Shown: one piece after another, positions 19,371 through 31,508 of the stretch
How positions within the stretch are numbered: the first letter of the stretch is position 1
Layout: each line of letters begins with the position of its first letter
Assembly: GCF_000016325.1 (NCBI RefSeq)
Contig: NC_009436.1
Span: 1,984,001 to 2,048,000 of the forward strand
Direction: 5' to 3'
From: Enterobacter sp. 638
GTDB taxonomy: Bacteria; Pseudomonadota; Gammaproteobacteria; Enterobacterales; Enterobacteriaceae
DNA length: 64,000 bases
Translations under genes and position numbers: made by a program
The notes under the pieces: model-generated
What the model saw: only the letters and a program-made list of their open reading frames with translations
Database searches by the model: none
What the model was told of the DNA's origin: nothing

Positions 19371-20089
19371 TTCAGTGGACGACCGCCGTCGACGCCAAAC
19401 GAACGCCCCGTGACGTAGCAACTTGTCAGTAAATAATCGATCAGGTCGATCACTTCTTTTTCGCCCGGCACAATTTTCATCAGCGATTTATTCAGCGCTT
19501 TCTGGCGGTATTCCGCATCGTCTTCTTCGTTAAACAGAATTAACGAAGGCGCGATAGCGTTGACCTTTACCTCCGGCGCTAACTTGCGCGCAAAAGAGCG
19601 AGTCATGTTGTCCAGCGCCGCTTTGCTTGCCGCATAGGCAATGTGCTTATCGCTGCCGCGTTCGACGACGTAATCGGTGAAATGAATAATGTCGCCAGCG
19701 GCATGGCCGTGGCCGCGCAGCAACTCTTCGAGCGCATGATTCAACAGATAAGGCGCATGAACGTGGATCTGCATCATGCAGGCGAGCGTTTCGCTAAGCG
19801 GAGTGCCAGGTTTTTCAGCCTGCCATGCGCTGGCATTATGAATGATGGCGCGCAATCCGCGGGTGTTAGACTTCACCGTTTCGGCAAATCTCAGAATCCC
19901 TTCGTCAGTAGAAAAATCGGCCTGAATGCAGGTGGCACCTGCCTGGCGTAATCCTTCTATCGAGGGATATTCGTTGCGATAGCTCACGATAACCGGCTGG
20001 CGGAGAGTGAGAAAGTGGTGGGCAAGGGCGAGGCCGATACGTCGGCCTCCACCCGTAATCAGAATGGGGCGTTGTGGCGCGTTTCCCAT
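19367..20089 (-). CDS. folM: Dihydromonapterin reductase FolM
   Basis: FolM is a short-chain dehydrogenase that reduces dihydromonapterin, and weakly dihydrofolate, with NADPH. The product has 240 residues. The cofactor motif is TGGGRRIG (residues 12-19), the NAS motif is in IIHNASAW, and the catalytic pair is Tyr152 and Lys156 in AYAASKAAL. It lies between ydgC and ydgI as in E. coli. Confidence 0.94.
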   Translation of the reverse strand: MGNAPQRPILITGGGRRIGLALAHHFLTLRQPVIVSYRNEYPSIEGLRQAGATCIQADFSTDEGILRFAETVKSNTRGLRAIIHNASAWQAEKPGTPLSETLACMMQIHVHAPYLLNHALEELLRGHGHAAGDIIHFTDYVVERGSDKHIAYAASKAALDNMTRSFARKLAPEVKVNAIAPSLILFNEEDDAEYRQKALNKSLMKIVPGEKEVIDLIDYLLTSCYVTGRSFGVDGGRPLN

Positions 20090-20129
20090 CGTTTTCTCCT
20101 TTTCAGTTCGACAATGGGAAAGTGTGCGC

Positions 20130-21512
20130 TTATCCCATTAACATCCACGTTGCCGGTACGGATGCAACCAGTAACAGACCAATCAATGCCAGTTCGCGCC
20201 GTTTCAGCGCGTGGCTGAGCTGATGCGTGCGGCGGGCATAAATAAACACCAGCAGACCCGGCGCGTAAAGCACCACGGAAAGCAGCAGATGCATCGGGCC
20301 GGAAGCATACAACAACCATAACCCATAGAGACAAGCACCGACACCCACCACGTAATGCACGGGACGGGTGGCTATTTTTAGCAAATAGGCGCCGACAAGG
20401 AAATAGGGTACCAGAATCATCTCTGAGGCAATGGTGAGCAGAGTGTTATAGTCCGAACCTGTGAGCCAGATCAGCACCAGACAAACCTGCACGCTGATGT
20501 TGGTCAGCCACAGAGACGCAGAGGGCGCGCTGTTCTGATTCTGACGCGCAAACAAGCGCGGGAACGCCTTGTGCGTGGCTGCAAGGAAGGGTACTTCTGC
20601 CGCCATAATCGTCCAGCTCAGGTAGGCACCGCAAACCGAAACAATCAACCCCGCAGCAATCACCACATCGCCCCAGGAACCCATCATTTTGACCATCAGG
20701 CCAGCCATAGAAGGGTTACGCATTTGCGCCAGTTCTGGACGGGCGACCACACCAATAGACAGCAACGTGACCAGCAGGTAAACGCTTAACGCAGCCAAAA
20801 CGGCCAGCAGCGTGGCACGGCCGACATCGCGTTTGTTGCGTGCCCTTGCCGAAACCACCACTGCGCCTTCTACCCCAATAAACACCCACAGCGTGATGAG
20901 CATGGTGTTTTTGACTTGTTCCCAGACGGGGACGCCCAGCGCCACGCCGCTGAAATCAAGGGTGAAGACGTCGAGACGAAACGCGACAAATGCCAGGACG
21001 ATAAACAGGCCCAGCGGGACCAGTTTTGCCAGCGTCGCCACCAGATTGATGCTTGCCGCCGTCTGCACGCCGCGCAGGACCAGAAAATGGACGAGCCACA
21101 GCAGAACCGACGCGCCGACAATAGATTGCCAGGTATTGCCATCACCAAAGAAGCGCAGTTCAGGGGTATCAGTAAAGAAACTCAAGGCGGAGAACACAAT
21201 TACCAGATAGGAGACGTTGGCGATCACCGCGCACAACCAGTAACCCCAGGCGGAACAAAAGCCGATTAACTCGCCAAATCCTGCACGCGCGTAAGTGAAT
21301 ATCCCGCCATCTAAATCCGGGCGGATACGCGTCAGCAATAACATGGCAAACGCCAGCAGGAGGATCCCCACGCCGGTGATGGCCCAACCGATGAGCAATG
21401 CCGCCGGGCTGGCGACTTCGGCCATATTCTGCGGCAAACTGAAGACGCCTGCGCCCAGCATGGAGCTTAAAACAAGCGCAGTTAATGCGCTCAGGCCAAG
21501 TTTCTTTTCCAT
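20130..21512 (-). CDS. ydgI: Amino-acid antiporter YdgI (arginine/ornithine type)
   Basis: YdgI is an APC-superfamily transporter annotated as a putative arginine/ornithine antiporter; its substrate is inferred from the family. The product has 460 residues, the E. coli length, with about 12 membrane helices. The first-helix motif is SSMLGAGVFSLPQN and TM6 holds FIGVEGAVV, both typical of basic-amino-acid antiporters. It is 40 bases upstream of folM on the same strand and may be co-transcribed with it. Confidence 0.92.
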   Translation of the reverse strand: MEKKLGLSALTALVLSSMLGAGVFSLPQNMAEVASPAALLIGWAITGVGILLLAFAMLLLTRIRPDLDGGIFTYARAGFGELIGFCSAWGYWLCAVIANVSYLVIVFSALSFFTDTPELRFFGDGNTWQSIVGASVLLWLVHFLVLRGVQTAASINLVATLAKLVPLGLFIVLAFVAFRLDVFTLDFSGVALGVPVWEQVKNTMLITLWVFIGVEGAVVVSARARNKRDVGRATLLAVLAALSVYLLVTLLSIGVVARPELAQMRNPSMAGLMVKMMGSWGDVVIAAGLIVSVCGAYLSWTIMAAEVPFLAATHKAFPRLFARQNQNSAPSASLWLTNISVQVCLVLIWLTGSDYNTLLTIASEMILVPYFLVGAYLLKIATRPVHYVVGVGACLYGLWLLYASGPMHLLLSVVLYAPGLLVFIYARRTHQLSHALKRRELALIGLLLVASVPATWMLMG

Positions 21513-21656
21513 TGGCTTCCTGTTATGAAAGGTCCAAATCCAGAATAATTATTTCGCACAGGCGCATAAAAATGGTGGATCACACTAAGGCGCGGGATTT
21601 TACGGAGTGTCTTGCTGGCATGCAATGATGTGAGGCAGAATTTCGATCAAATTAAG

Positions 21657-21685
21657 AAAAAAGGCGGCATTGCGCCGCCTTTTTA
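21657..21685 (-). terminator. Terminator after ydgH
   Basis: An 11-bp stem AAAAAGGCGGC/GCCGCCTTTTT with a 5-base loop lies just past the ydgH stop. The A-run on the plus strand gives a U-run in the ydgH transcript, so it is a strong intrinsic terminator. Confidence 0.88.
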
Positions 21686-21696
21686 GACCCGTGGTG

Positions 21697-22641
21697 TTAC
21701 TTGTACAGGTCGGCGCTGATGGTGATGTTATTACCACGTTCCTGCCACTGGCGGGTGATGTGATAATACTTAGCCCCTTTCTTCTGCGCGCGTTTAGCGA
21801 CCTGGTACGAAATTTCCGTCATGTTGCCGTAGTTGCCGGTGAACTTCACGCTGTCGAACGGAACCATCTGCGCTGCGGCAGTTTTGTTCAGCTCTTCAAT
21901 CTTAGTGCCGTCCGGCAGGGTTACGGTATAGCGACCCCCTTTAGAGGATTGCGTTTCGAAGAAACGGCCCACATCAGAACTTGGTGCAGCAGAGGTTGCC
22001 ACGCCTGGAATCTCAACGGCCTTAGCCGCTGCACCGCCGGTCGCCAGCGCCGCACGTCCAGCTTCTGAATCCGCTGGAATCGCATCCGGGCTCTGCAGAA
22101 CACGTTTTTTCGCATCAGCTTTATAAATGTAAGCAGTGATACGCTGATTGCCGCCCTGGTTAGCATCCACCTGACGCACGATATAGAAAGAGGCTGCCCC
22201 TTTCGCCTTCGCGGCTTTGGTGATGGCGTCGTTTACTTCTGGCTGGCTGCGATAGAAACCCTGAACGGTGACGGTGTCAAAAGGCTCAAGCGCAATCGCC
22301 TGGTCTTTTGGCAGTTCCGTTACGCCGTTGATCACACGATTTTTTGGCGCGTCAGCTTTGGGTGCATCGTTTTTATAAAGAGCGACCGTAACGCGTTGGT
22401 TACCGCTGTTGCCATGATCGGAAGAATCAACCACGTAGAATGAGTCTGCACCGACTTTATCGGCCAGTTTTGATGCGGCAGCTACGGCTTCGCTGATGGT
22501 GTTATAACGACCCACGATGACTGTCTGATCGAAAGGTTTTAACGCTGTTGCTTGCTCAGGCGTTAATTCTGTCGCAGCGTTAGCGGACAAGGCGGTCGCA
22601 GAAAGAAGTACGGACGCCAGGAGAGTGTTCTTAAGCTTCAT
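21697..22641 (-). CDS. ydgH: Periplasmic DUF1471 protein YdgH
   Basis: YdgH is an exported protein with three DUF1471 (YhcN/BhsA-type) domains. The product has 314 residues: a signal peptide ending SANA|ATEL, then repeats near residues 30-90, 110-175 and 245-314. Each repeat has a FD.V...G.Y/F beta-strand and an A.K.GA..FY/YHI motif. Single-domain members of this family respond to stress and affect biofilm; the role of the triple form is unknown. It has its own terminator. Confidence 0.92.
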   Translation of the reverse strand: MKLKNTLLASVLLSATALSANAATELTPEQATALKPFDQTVIVGRYNTISEAVAAASKLADKVGADSFYVVDSSDHGNSGNQRVTVALYKNDAPKADAPKNRVINGVTELPKDQAIALEPFDTVTVQGFYRSQPEVNDAITKAAKAKGAASFYIVRQVDANQGGNQRITAYIYKADAKKRVLQSPDAIPADSEAGRAALATGGAAAKAVEIPGVATSAAPSSDVGRFFETQSSKGGRYTVTLPDGTKIEELNKTAAAQMVPFDSVKFTGNYGNMTEISYQVAKRAQKKGAKYYHITRQWQERGNNITISADLYK

Positions 22642-24705
<2,064 letters not shown>

Positions 24706-24712
24706 GGGGTAG

Positions 24713-26104
<1,392 letters not shown>

Positions 26105-26117
26105 GACGTAAAATGTG

Positions 26118-26147
26118 AAAAAGCCGCCAGAGATGGCGGCTTTTTTT
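26118..26147 (+). terminator. Terminator after pntAB
   Basis: The stem AAAAAGCCGCC/GGCGGCTTTTT with a 6-base loop and a 7-T run begins 14 bases past the pntB stop. The A-run on the other side makes it bidirectional, also serving the convergent uspE. Confidence 0.92.
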
Positions 26148-26165
26148 ATGGCGGTGAAGCCGGTT

Positions 26166-27116
26166 TTAATCGTCTTCTTCGTCGTCCAGTTCCACAGGCG
26201 TTTGATACTGATCCGGTTTAATCACCAGCAGGTCGCAGCGTAAATGGTCAATGACCTGTTCAGCCGTGTTGCCCAGGAAGGCTGCGGAAATACCGGTTCG
26301 ACCGACGGTTCCCAGCACCACAATACCTGCCTGCAAATGCTCCGATAAATCAGGAATCACCTCTTCAGGCAGACCTTTTTCAACGTGGGTCATTTTCTCG
26401 TCGATGCCAAATTTCTGGCGGAGGGCTTTCATTGCCAGCAGATGCTGACCGCGAATCGCATCGTTATACACGCTTGGATCAAATTCAGGCAGTTCGATGG
26501 CAATATTAATCGGCGTGACCGGATAAGCACCAATTAAATGCACTTCGGTATGATTGACCTGCTCGGCGAGATGTATCGTCTCTTTGACCAGTTTTTCATT
26601 CAGAGAATTATGATAATCCTCTTCACTGGCGAGGTTCACGGCGACCAGTGCTTTTCCGCCTTCTGGCCATGGCTGGTCTTTGACCATCCACACCGGACAC
26701 GGACATTTACGCAGCAAGTGCCAGTCGGTCGGGGTGAAAATCACCGACTCCAGTTTGTCGTGCTGATGGGCCATTTTGAGCAGCAGGTCGTGTTTCTCGG
26801 CAATCACTTCCTGGATGATGGCCTCAAAGGGACGGTTATGCCACACCACTTTGATATCAATGGGAATGCCCGCATCGATGTAATATTTTGCCTGCTCGCG
26901 GATCCACGCGGTACGCTGGCTGATCACTCCCTGACGCATCGCCGTGCGTTCGTCAGGCGACAGAAGGGTGGTCATTTCGTATGAGAAGTCATAGATGGGC
27001 AAAAACGCTTTGATTTTGCCACCAATCCGTTGATGTAAATAGACAGCTCGACGTAATGCGGGTTGATCGTCCTGATTAGGATCGATGGCCACCAGCATGT
27101 TTTGATACTTTGCCAT
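26166..27116 (-). CDS. uspE: Tandem universal stress protein UspE
   Basis: UspE is a cytosolic universal stress protein with two Usp domains in one chain, linked in E. coli to stress resistance and motility/adhesion. The product has 316 residues, the usual size. The first domain starts [13 protein letters not shown] and the second starts near [14 protein letters not shown] at about residue 155. A nucleotide-loop-like [20 protein letters not shown] occurs near the end. It lies upstream of fnr as in E. coli, but with two extra small genes between. Confidence 0.94.
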   Translation of the reverse strand: MAKYQNMLVAIDPNQDDQPALRRAVYLHQRIGGKIKAFLPIYDFSYEMTTLLSPDERTAMRQGVISQRTAWIREQAKYYIDAGIPIDIKVVWHNRPFEAIIQEVIAEKHDLLLKMAHQHDKLESVIFTPTDWHLLRKCPCPVWMVKDQPWPEGGKALVAVNLASEEDYHNSLNEKLVKETIHLAEQVNHTEVHLIGAYPVTPINIAIELPEFDPSVYNDAIRGQHLLAMKALRQKFGIDEKMTHVEKGLPEEVIPDLSEHLQAGIVVLGTVGRTGISAAFLGNTAEQVIDHLRCDLLVIKPDQYQTPVELDDEEDD

Positions 27117-27404
27117 ACAGGTCTCCTTACTACTGTCACCACAGTCTGTAATTAAAAGAGTAACCTATATATGTTGAATGAAACAGGGGAGAAGTTTTAC
27201 CAGATCAATAAATCGTGAGAATTTATTGATGAACGCCTTTATATGTTGATTCCCGTAAATTTTTCCAGGATTAAGCCGATCTTTTGGCCATCACAGGAAG
27301 CCACCTGTCAGCTTGAGATGCTGAAGCGTAGTGTCTGCTGGCGGAACATGTTGAGTGTTTGCCGGGTGGTGCTACTCTTTTTGAGGGTTTAAAGGAGCAA
27401 ATCG

Positions 27405-27602
27405 ATGAAGAATAAAGATGAACAGACGGGGTTGGTGGGGCTGGCAATCGGCGCAGCAGTGATTGGCCTGGTCTCCGCGCAGAAACCCATCAATCGGGAC
27501 AGTGTTGTCGGTGAACTGGTTAGACTCGGTAGGCAGAAGGGTGATGGCGTGGAGGATGAGGTTTTTCTACAGGCTGCGGCGCTTGTGCGCAAAGGCGTAT
27601 GA
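27405..27602 (+). CDS. Small hypothetical protein
   Basis: The 65-residue product is not recognised. It has a polar start, a short hydrophobic stretch (GLVGLAIGAAVIGLVSA, residues 9-25) and a charged C-terminal half that looks helical (VVGELVRLGRQKGDGVEDEV). A good Shine-Dalgarno (AAAGGAG) lies 8 bases before the ATG. It is oriented against uspE and fnr and has no counterpart at this place in E. coli K-12. Confidence 0.55.
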   Translation: MKNKDEQTGLVGLAIGAAVIGLVSAQKPINRDSVVGELVRLGRQKGDGVEDEVFLQAAALVRKGV

Positions 27603-27738
27603 GAAACTGACACGGTGACCGGGTTAACGCCATAGACACGCAATGAGTTCTGAAACGTGAATGGCTCATTTGATATTTGCCAGCGACGAGAGACATGCGC
27701 ACAACCCTGGCAGTCATGGATTATAAAAGAAGGCAATT

Positions 27739-28041
27739 GTGGTAAAAAAATTGGTGACAGGGCAGTTAAGCTTGCCGATGACGTTCTGGGGATGGGGATT
27801 TTGCGGGGGGTTATTGATCGGTCTGATGGGGCTAGCTGGCATACATACAGGTTATGCGATGCTAGTGCCGCTGAGTTACATCGTTAAAACAATTCTGTTT
27901 AGTGCTGTACTGTCAGGTATCACGTTCATTCTTCGTAGAAAAATCACCGTGCTTGGTGTTCTTGCTTTTTTTGTTGCCTTAATCCAAGTGATTATGGGCA
28001 TGGTTATGTTTGTCGGGCTTTCTTCATTACTCTTTAAATAA
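27739..28041 (+). CDS. Hypothetical four-helix membrane protein
   Basis: The 100-residue product is not recognised. It shows three to four hydrophobic segments (TFWGWGFCGGLLIGLMGLAG, MLVPLSYIVKTILFSAVL, VLGVLAFFVALIQVIMGMVM) joined by short basic loops (LRRK). The start is GTG at 27739 with GAAGG about 6 bases upstream. It lies 136 bases after the 65-residue gene on the same strand and could be co-transcribed. Both genes are extra relative to E. coli K-12. Confidence 0.55.
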   Translation: MVKKLVTGQLSLPMTFWGWGFCGGLLIGLMGLAGIHTGYAMLVPLSYIVKTILFSAVLSGITFILRRKITVLGVLAFFVALIQVIMGMVMFVGLSSLLFK

Positions 28042-28161
28042 TTGAAGTGCTGGAGTCACATGCAAGCCGAATAAGAGTGGGATGAGTATTTAACGCGTTG
28101 AAGAAGGGGGAGTTTGAATACCGGGCCAAAAAATCGTTGACCCGGTAAAGAGAAAAGTGCG

Positions 28162-28914
28162 TTATGCGACGTTGCGCGAGTGACCCGCAAGAACCGCCAG
28201 CGCTTCACCATTCTCGATGGTGATGTATTTGCCTTTTACCGCCAGCATGCCGCTTTTCTGGAAACGACCCAGCAGACGACTGATGGTTTCAACGGTCAGA
28301 CCCAGATAGTTACCGATATCCCCACGCGTCATGGTCAGACGGAATTCGCGAGGAGAGAAGCCCCGTTCCGCGAAACGGCGTGACAGATTGTAGATAAAGG
28401 CTGCCAGACGCTCTTCAGCATTCTTTTTGGAAAGCAGCAGGATCATGTCTTGATCGCCTTTGATCTCACCGCTCATCAGACGCATCATCTGCTGACGCAG
28501 ATTAGGCATTTTACCTGACAGATCATCCAGCGTTTCGAATGGGATTTCGCACACCATTGAGGTTTCAAGCGCCTGAGCAAAGCTCGGGTGATGAGCTGTC
28601 CCGATGGCGTCAAAACCGACCAAATCGCCAGCAAGATGGAAGCCAGTGATCTGCTCGTCGCCTTGCTCGGTGATGGTATAGCTCTTGATGGTGCCAGAAC
28701 GGATTGCATAGAGCGATTTCAGTTCGTCCCCCGCTTTGAACAGCGTCTGCCCTTTCTGAATAGGCTTCTTGCGCTCGATGATGTTATCAAGCTGATCAAG
28801 TTCATGCTCGTTCAGGGTAAACGGGATACAGAGCTGGCTAATGCTGCAATCCTGACAATGGATAGCACAACCGCCAGACTGAATGCGTCGTATAATTCGC
28901 TTTTCCGGGATCAT
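28162..28914 (-). CDS. fnr: Fumarate/nitrate reduction regulator FNR
   Basis: FNR is the oxygen-sensing global regulator of anaerobic metabolism, a CRP-family protein holding a [4Fe-4S] cluster. The product from MIPEKR is 250 residues, as in E. coli. The N-terminal cluster cysteines are at 16, 20, 23 and 29, of which 20, 23 and 29 are ligands, and the fourth ligand lies in SMVCEIPFE near 122. The recognition helix region is [15 protein letters not shown]. The start at 28914 was chosen over 28926 to match the family. An FNR box lies 20 bases upstream, consistent with autoregulation. Confidence 0.97.
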   Translation of the reverse strand: MIPEKRIIRRIQSGGCAIHCQDCSISQLCIPFTLNEHELDQLDNIIERKKPIQKGQTLFKAGDELKSLYAIRSGTIKSYTITEQGDEQITGFHLAGDLVGFDAIGTAHHPSFAQALETSMVCEIPFETLDDLSGKMPNLRQQMMRLMSGEIKGDQDMILLLSKKNAEERLAAFIYNLSRRFAERGFSPREFRLTMTRGDIGNYLGLTVETISRLLGRFQKSGMLAVKGKYITIENGEALAVLAGHSRNVA

Positions 28915-28933
28915 AGGTCTGCTCAAGCTTTAA

Positions 28934-28947
28934 TTGATATTGGTCAA
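28934..28947 (-). promoter_or_regulatory. FNR box upstream of fnr
   Basis: TTGATATTGGTCAA matches the FNR consensus TTGAT-N4-ATCAA at 9 of 10 arm positions. It lies just upstream of the fnr start codon, where E. coli FNR represses its own gene. Confidence 0.8.
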
Positions 28948-29097
28948 TTTTAACATCTTTTTAGTGGAGACGTAAGCCTGGTAAACCATCAATACAGACA
29001 AGTGGCGACATTGTGTCGCCATCTTCTTGAAATTCCACAGCTTGACTGTGGGATTTGGTGCTAACTGGAAGAAAATTAAGCACTAAAAGCCTGGTTT

Positions 29098-29610
29098 CTA
29101 CAGCAACAAATAGCCTTCATGACGCAAAAGCCACTCTTTTCGTTGCACACCACCCGCGTAACCCGTCATCGTTCCATTGCGACCAATCACGCGATGGCAG
29201 GGCACCACAATACTCACCGGATTGGAACCGTTCGCCGCACCTACCGCGCGAGCCGCTCCGGCGCGTCCGAGCTGTTCGGCAAGCTGACCGTAATGCATCA
29301 CTTGCCCGCAGGGAATAGCGCGCAATGCCTGCCACACCTCGCGCTGGAAGGGCGTGCCCGCTGTTGCGGTAGGCAATGTATCAATAATGCTGAGATCGCC
29401 TTCAAAGTAGTTTGCCAGCTTCTCGCTCAGACCGCCCGGATTGGTAGCACCGATGCGTTCATAACCGGTGCGGTAATGAATATCCAGCAGTTCAACCATG
29501 CGATTGCTGTATTCTTCCCACTCCACCGCGCGCAGATTGAACTGCTCGTCGGCGATCACCCATAGGGGCCCCAGCGGCGTGGCAATCTTATCTTCGAGTA
29601 ATCTCAGCAT
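29098..29610 (-). CDS. ogt: O6-alkylguanine-DNA alkyltransferase Ogt
   Basis: Ogt repairs O6-alkylguanine and O4-alkylthymine by irreversible transfer of the alkyl group to its own cysteine. The product has 170 residues. The active-site motif is PCHRVIG with Cys138, preceded by [11 protein letters not shown], and the DNA-binding helix region is [14 protein letters not shown]. It lies downstream of fnr on the same strand as in E. coli. Confidence 0.96.
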   Translation of the reverse strand: MLRLLEDKIATPLGPLWVIADEQFNLRAVEWEEYSNRMVELLDIHYRTGYERIGATNPGGLSEKLANYFEGDLSIIDTLPTATAGTPFQREVWQALRAIPCGQVMHYGQLAEQLGRAGAARAVGAANGSNPVSIVVPCHRVIGRNGTMTGYAGGVQRKEWLLRHEGYLLL

Positions 29611-29620
29611 CCTTTTTCCC

Positions 29621-29777
29621 TTAATTCAGCCGTGGGTAAATCCCCGGTCCAATTGGCAGTCCGACAAGATACCACGCCACTAACATCACCAGCCATACCC
29701 CTAAAAAGATAAGCGGATACGGTAAGACCAGCGAATAGTAGGTACCCAGTTTGGCATCCGGTTTATAGCGCTGAAGG
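29621..29777 (-). pseudogene. abgT: 3' remnant of abgT
   Basis: The last 50 or so residues of the p-aminobenzoyl-glutamate transporter AbgT remain. From LQRYKPDAKLGTYYSLVLPY to [13 protein letters not shown] they match the E. coli C-terminus almost residue for residue. About 450 upstream residues are missing. Similarity stops near 29777, where the sequence turns into the opposite-strand abgR remnant. The protein cannot be functional. Confidence 0.85.
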
Positions 29778-29779
29778 CG

Positions 29780-30518
29780 CTCACAGAATGCGGCGAGAGC
29801 TTTTATCAACATGCAAATTTGATTCTCGAAGAACGGCGTGCGGAGCTGGACGATATCCATCAGCGTCAAGGTCTGCTGGGCGGTCAAATTAACATTGGCA
29901 CGGGGGAAGTATCGCCCGTAAGTTAATGCCTGCGGTGATTACGCGCTTTCATGAACAGCACCCGCTGGTGAAAGTACGAATTATGGAAGGGCAACGGGTA
30001 TCGATGATTAACGAATTACGTCAGGGCGAACTTGATTTTACGATAAATACCTATTATCAGGGGCCATTCGACCACGAATTTACCTTCGAAAAACGCTTCG
30101 AAAAACCGTTTGCGGTATTTTGTCGGAAAGGGCATCCGGGGTAGGGGCTAAATCCATCAATGCGCTTCTACATTATAACTGGAGCATGCTGACGCCTCGT
30201 GAGAGTTATTATAAGCAGCTGGAGGACATGTTTAAATATCGCTCAAAAATACCGCGCATTGACGTTGTATGCGAAACATTCTCATCCTGTTTAAGCCGTG
30301 TTGCGCAAAGCGATTTCTTGGGTATCTTACCGCAAAAACTGGGCTGCGATCCGCTCCTGACGCACCATCTGGCGATGTTGCCGATCGAAGAAACCTTACC
30401 CAAAGCCGCTTATGATTTAATTCAAAGACGTGATTCCCGACAAACGCCGCTGACGTTGTCGTTAATTACGCAATTCAGAAGACATACCCGCGGAATATTA
30501 AGCGACGATGATCAATAA
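29780..30518 (+). pseudogene. abgR: Truncated, frameshifted abgR (LysR type)
   Basis: The plus strand encodes most of the AbgR regulator after its DNA-binding domain. It runs from GESFYQHANLILEERRAEL, through LMPAVITRFHEQHPLVKVRI, to LIQRRDSRQTPL...LITQFRRH. The HTH-containing first 55 or so residues are gone. Two frame breaks are visible, near 29905 (loss of one base after GINIGTG-type sequence) and near 30140 (after GHPG). Each break restores similarity in the next frame. It is a clear pseudogene fused head-on to the abgT remnant. Confidence 0.88.
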
Positions 30519-30875
30519 AAAAATAGAGTCTGCCGACATCGGACAGACCCTACAGTACACACAGCAGTTCATCCTATTGCAAATCCCGCTTCATTATTCC
30601 GTTCTGCAGGTTTATTTAGTTATAACAGGTTTCACTTAAAAATAAAGTGATGGCACCTCGAAATTCACATGTTTTTAACTCAAATTGGTAAATTAATTAA
30701 CAGTTAAATTGTGGTTAAGGTTGATTTAATCATTCATATTAGCCATGTTAATTCTTTTCATGTGGTTATTACTTTTGATTGTGTCGTAATCGCTTCAGAA
30801 GTGATGTGGCTGGAGCATTGAGACCCCCGTCCGGCGCGGGTATAGTACCCCTTCAGATGTAGCCGGAGAATTTCC
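30519..30875. other. Upstream region of smrA
   Basis: This AT-rich 357-base stretch follows the abgR remnant. A weak inverted repeat (GTCTGCCG...CGGACAGAC, 30529-30547) without a T-run lies at its left end. The only other element recognised is the smrA promoter at 30818-30846. No gene is seen. Confidence 0.5.
30818..30846 (+). promoter_or_regulatory. Sigma-70-like promoter of smrA
   Basis: TTGAGA, a 17-base spacer, then TATAGT give a near-consensus promoter ending 29 bases before the smrA start codon. The -10 is embedded in the small palindrome GGGTA-TAG-TACCC. Confidence 0.6.
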
Positions 30876-31439
30876 ATGAAGCCAGACGACAAATCAATTT
30901 TTCTTGACGCCATGGAAGATGTCCAGCCCCTGAAACGTGCCACGGATGTCAACTGGCAGCCTAATCGTAACTCGCGCACCCGTCAGAATATTGATGTTAC
31001 TCAGCTTGATAACTTTTTGACGCTGGGGTTTCTCGACGTAGTGCCTCTCGCCGAACCGCTGGCGTTTCAGCGTGAGGGTGTCCAGCAGGGCGTAATTGAA
31101 AAATTACGACACGGAAAATATCCCCGCCAGGCCAGTCTGAATCTTTTAAGCCAGCCGATTGAGCCGTGTCGCCAGATGCTGTTTAGCTTTATTCGGCAGG
31201 CGCATCATGATGGTTTGCGCAACCTGATCATCGTTCACGGAAAGGGCCGGGAAGATAATTCGCATCCGAATATTGTGCGCAGTTATCTGGCTCGCTTGTT
31301 AACGGAATTTGATGAAGTGCAGGCCTTCTGCGTAGCGCTGCCGCATCACGGTGGTGATGGCGCATGCTATGTTGCGCTGCAAAAATCCGAAGCCGCTAAA
31401 CTGGAAAACTGGGAACGACACGCAAAACGGAGTCGATAA
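30876..31439 (+). CDS. smrA: Smr-domain DNA endonuclease SmrA
   Basis: SmrA (YdaL) carries a C-terminal Smr (small MutS-related) domain, and the E. coli protein has nicking endonuclease activity. The product has 187 residues, the E. coli length. The Smr motifs are LNLL (residues about 88-91), LRNLIIVHGKGRE with the HGKG core, and ALPHHGGDGACYVAL. A GGAG lies about 8 bases before the ATG. It is convergent with the chemoreceptor gene. Confidence 0.93.
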   Translation: MKPDDKSIFLDAMEDVQPLKRATDVNWQPNRNSRTRQNIDVTQLDNFLTLGFLDVVPLAEPLAFQREGVQQGVIEKLRHGKYPRQASLNLLSQPIEPCRQMLFSFIRQAHHDGLRNLIIVHGKGREDNSHPNIVRSYLARLLTEFDEVQAFCVALPHHGGDGACYVALQKSEAAKLENWERHAKRSR

Positions 31440-31468
31440 ACAGGTTCTGCTTTTCGTGCCAGAAAAGC

Positions 31469-31495
31469 AATGCGGGCGATAATTCGCCCGCATTT
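31469..31495. terminator. Bidirectional terminator between smrA and chemoreceptor
   Basis: The 11-bp perfect stem AATGCGGGCGA/TCGCCCGCATT with loop TAAT separates two convergent stop codons. Flanking T's are modest on both strands (ATTTC; ATTGCTTTTC). Confidence 0.75.
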
Positions 31496-31508
31496 CAAAG
31501 GATGACTG

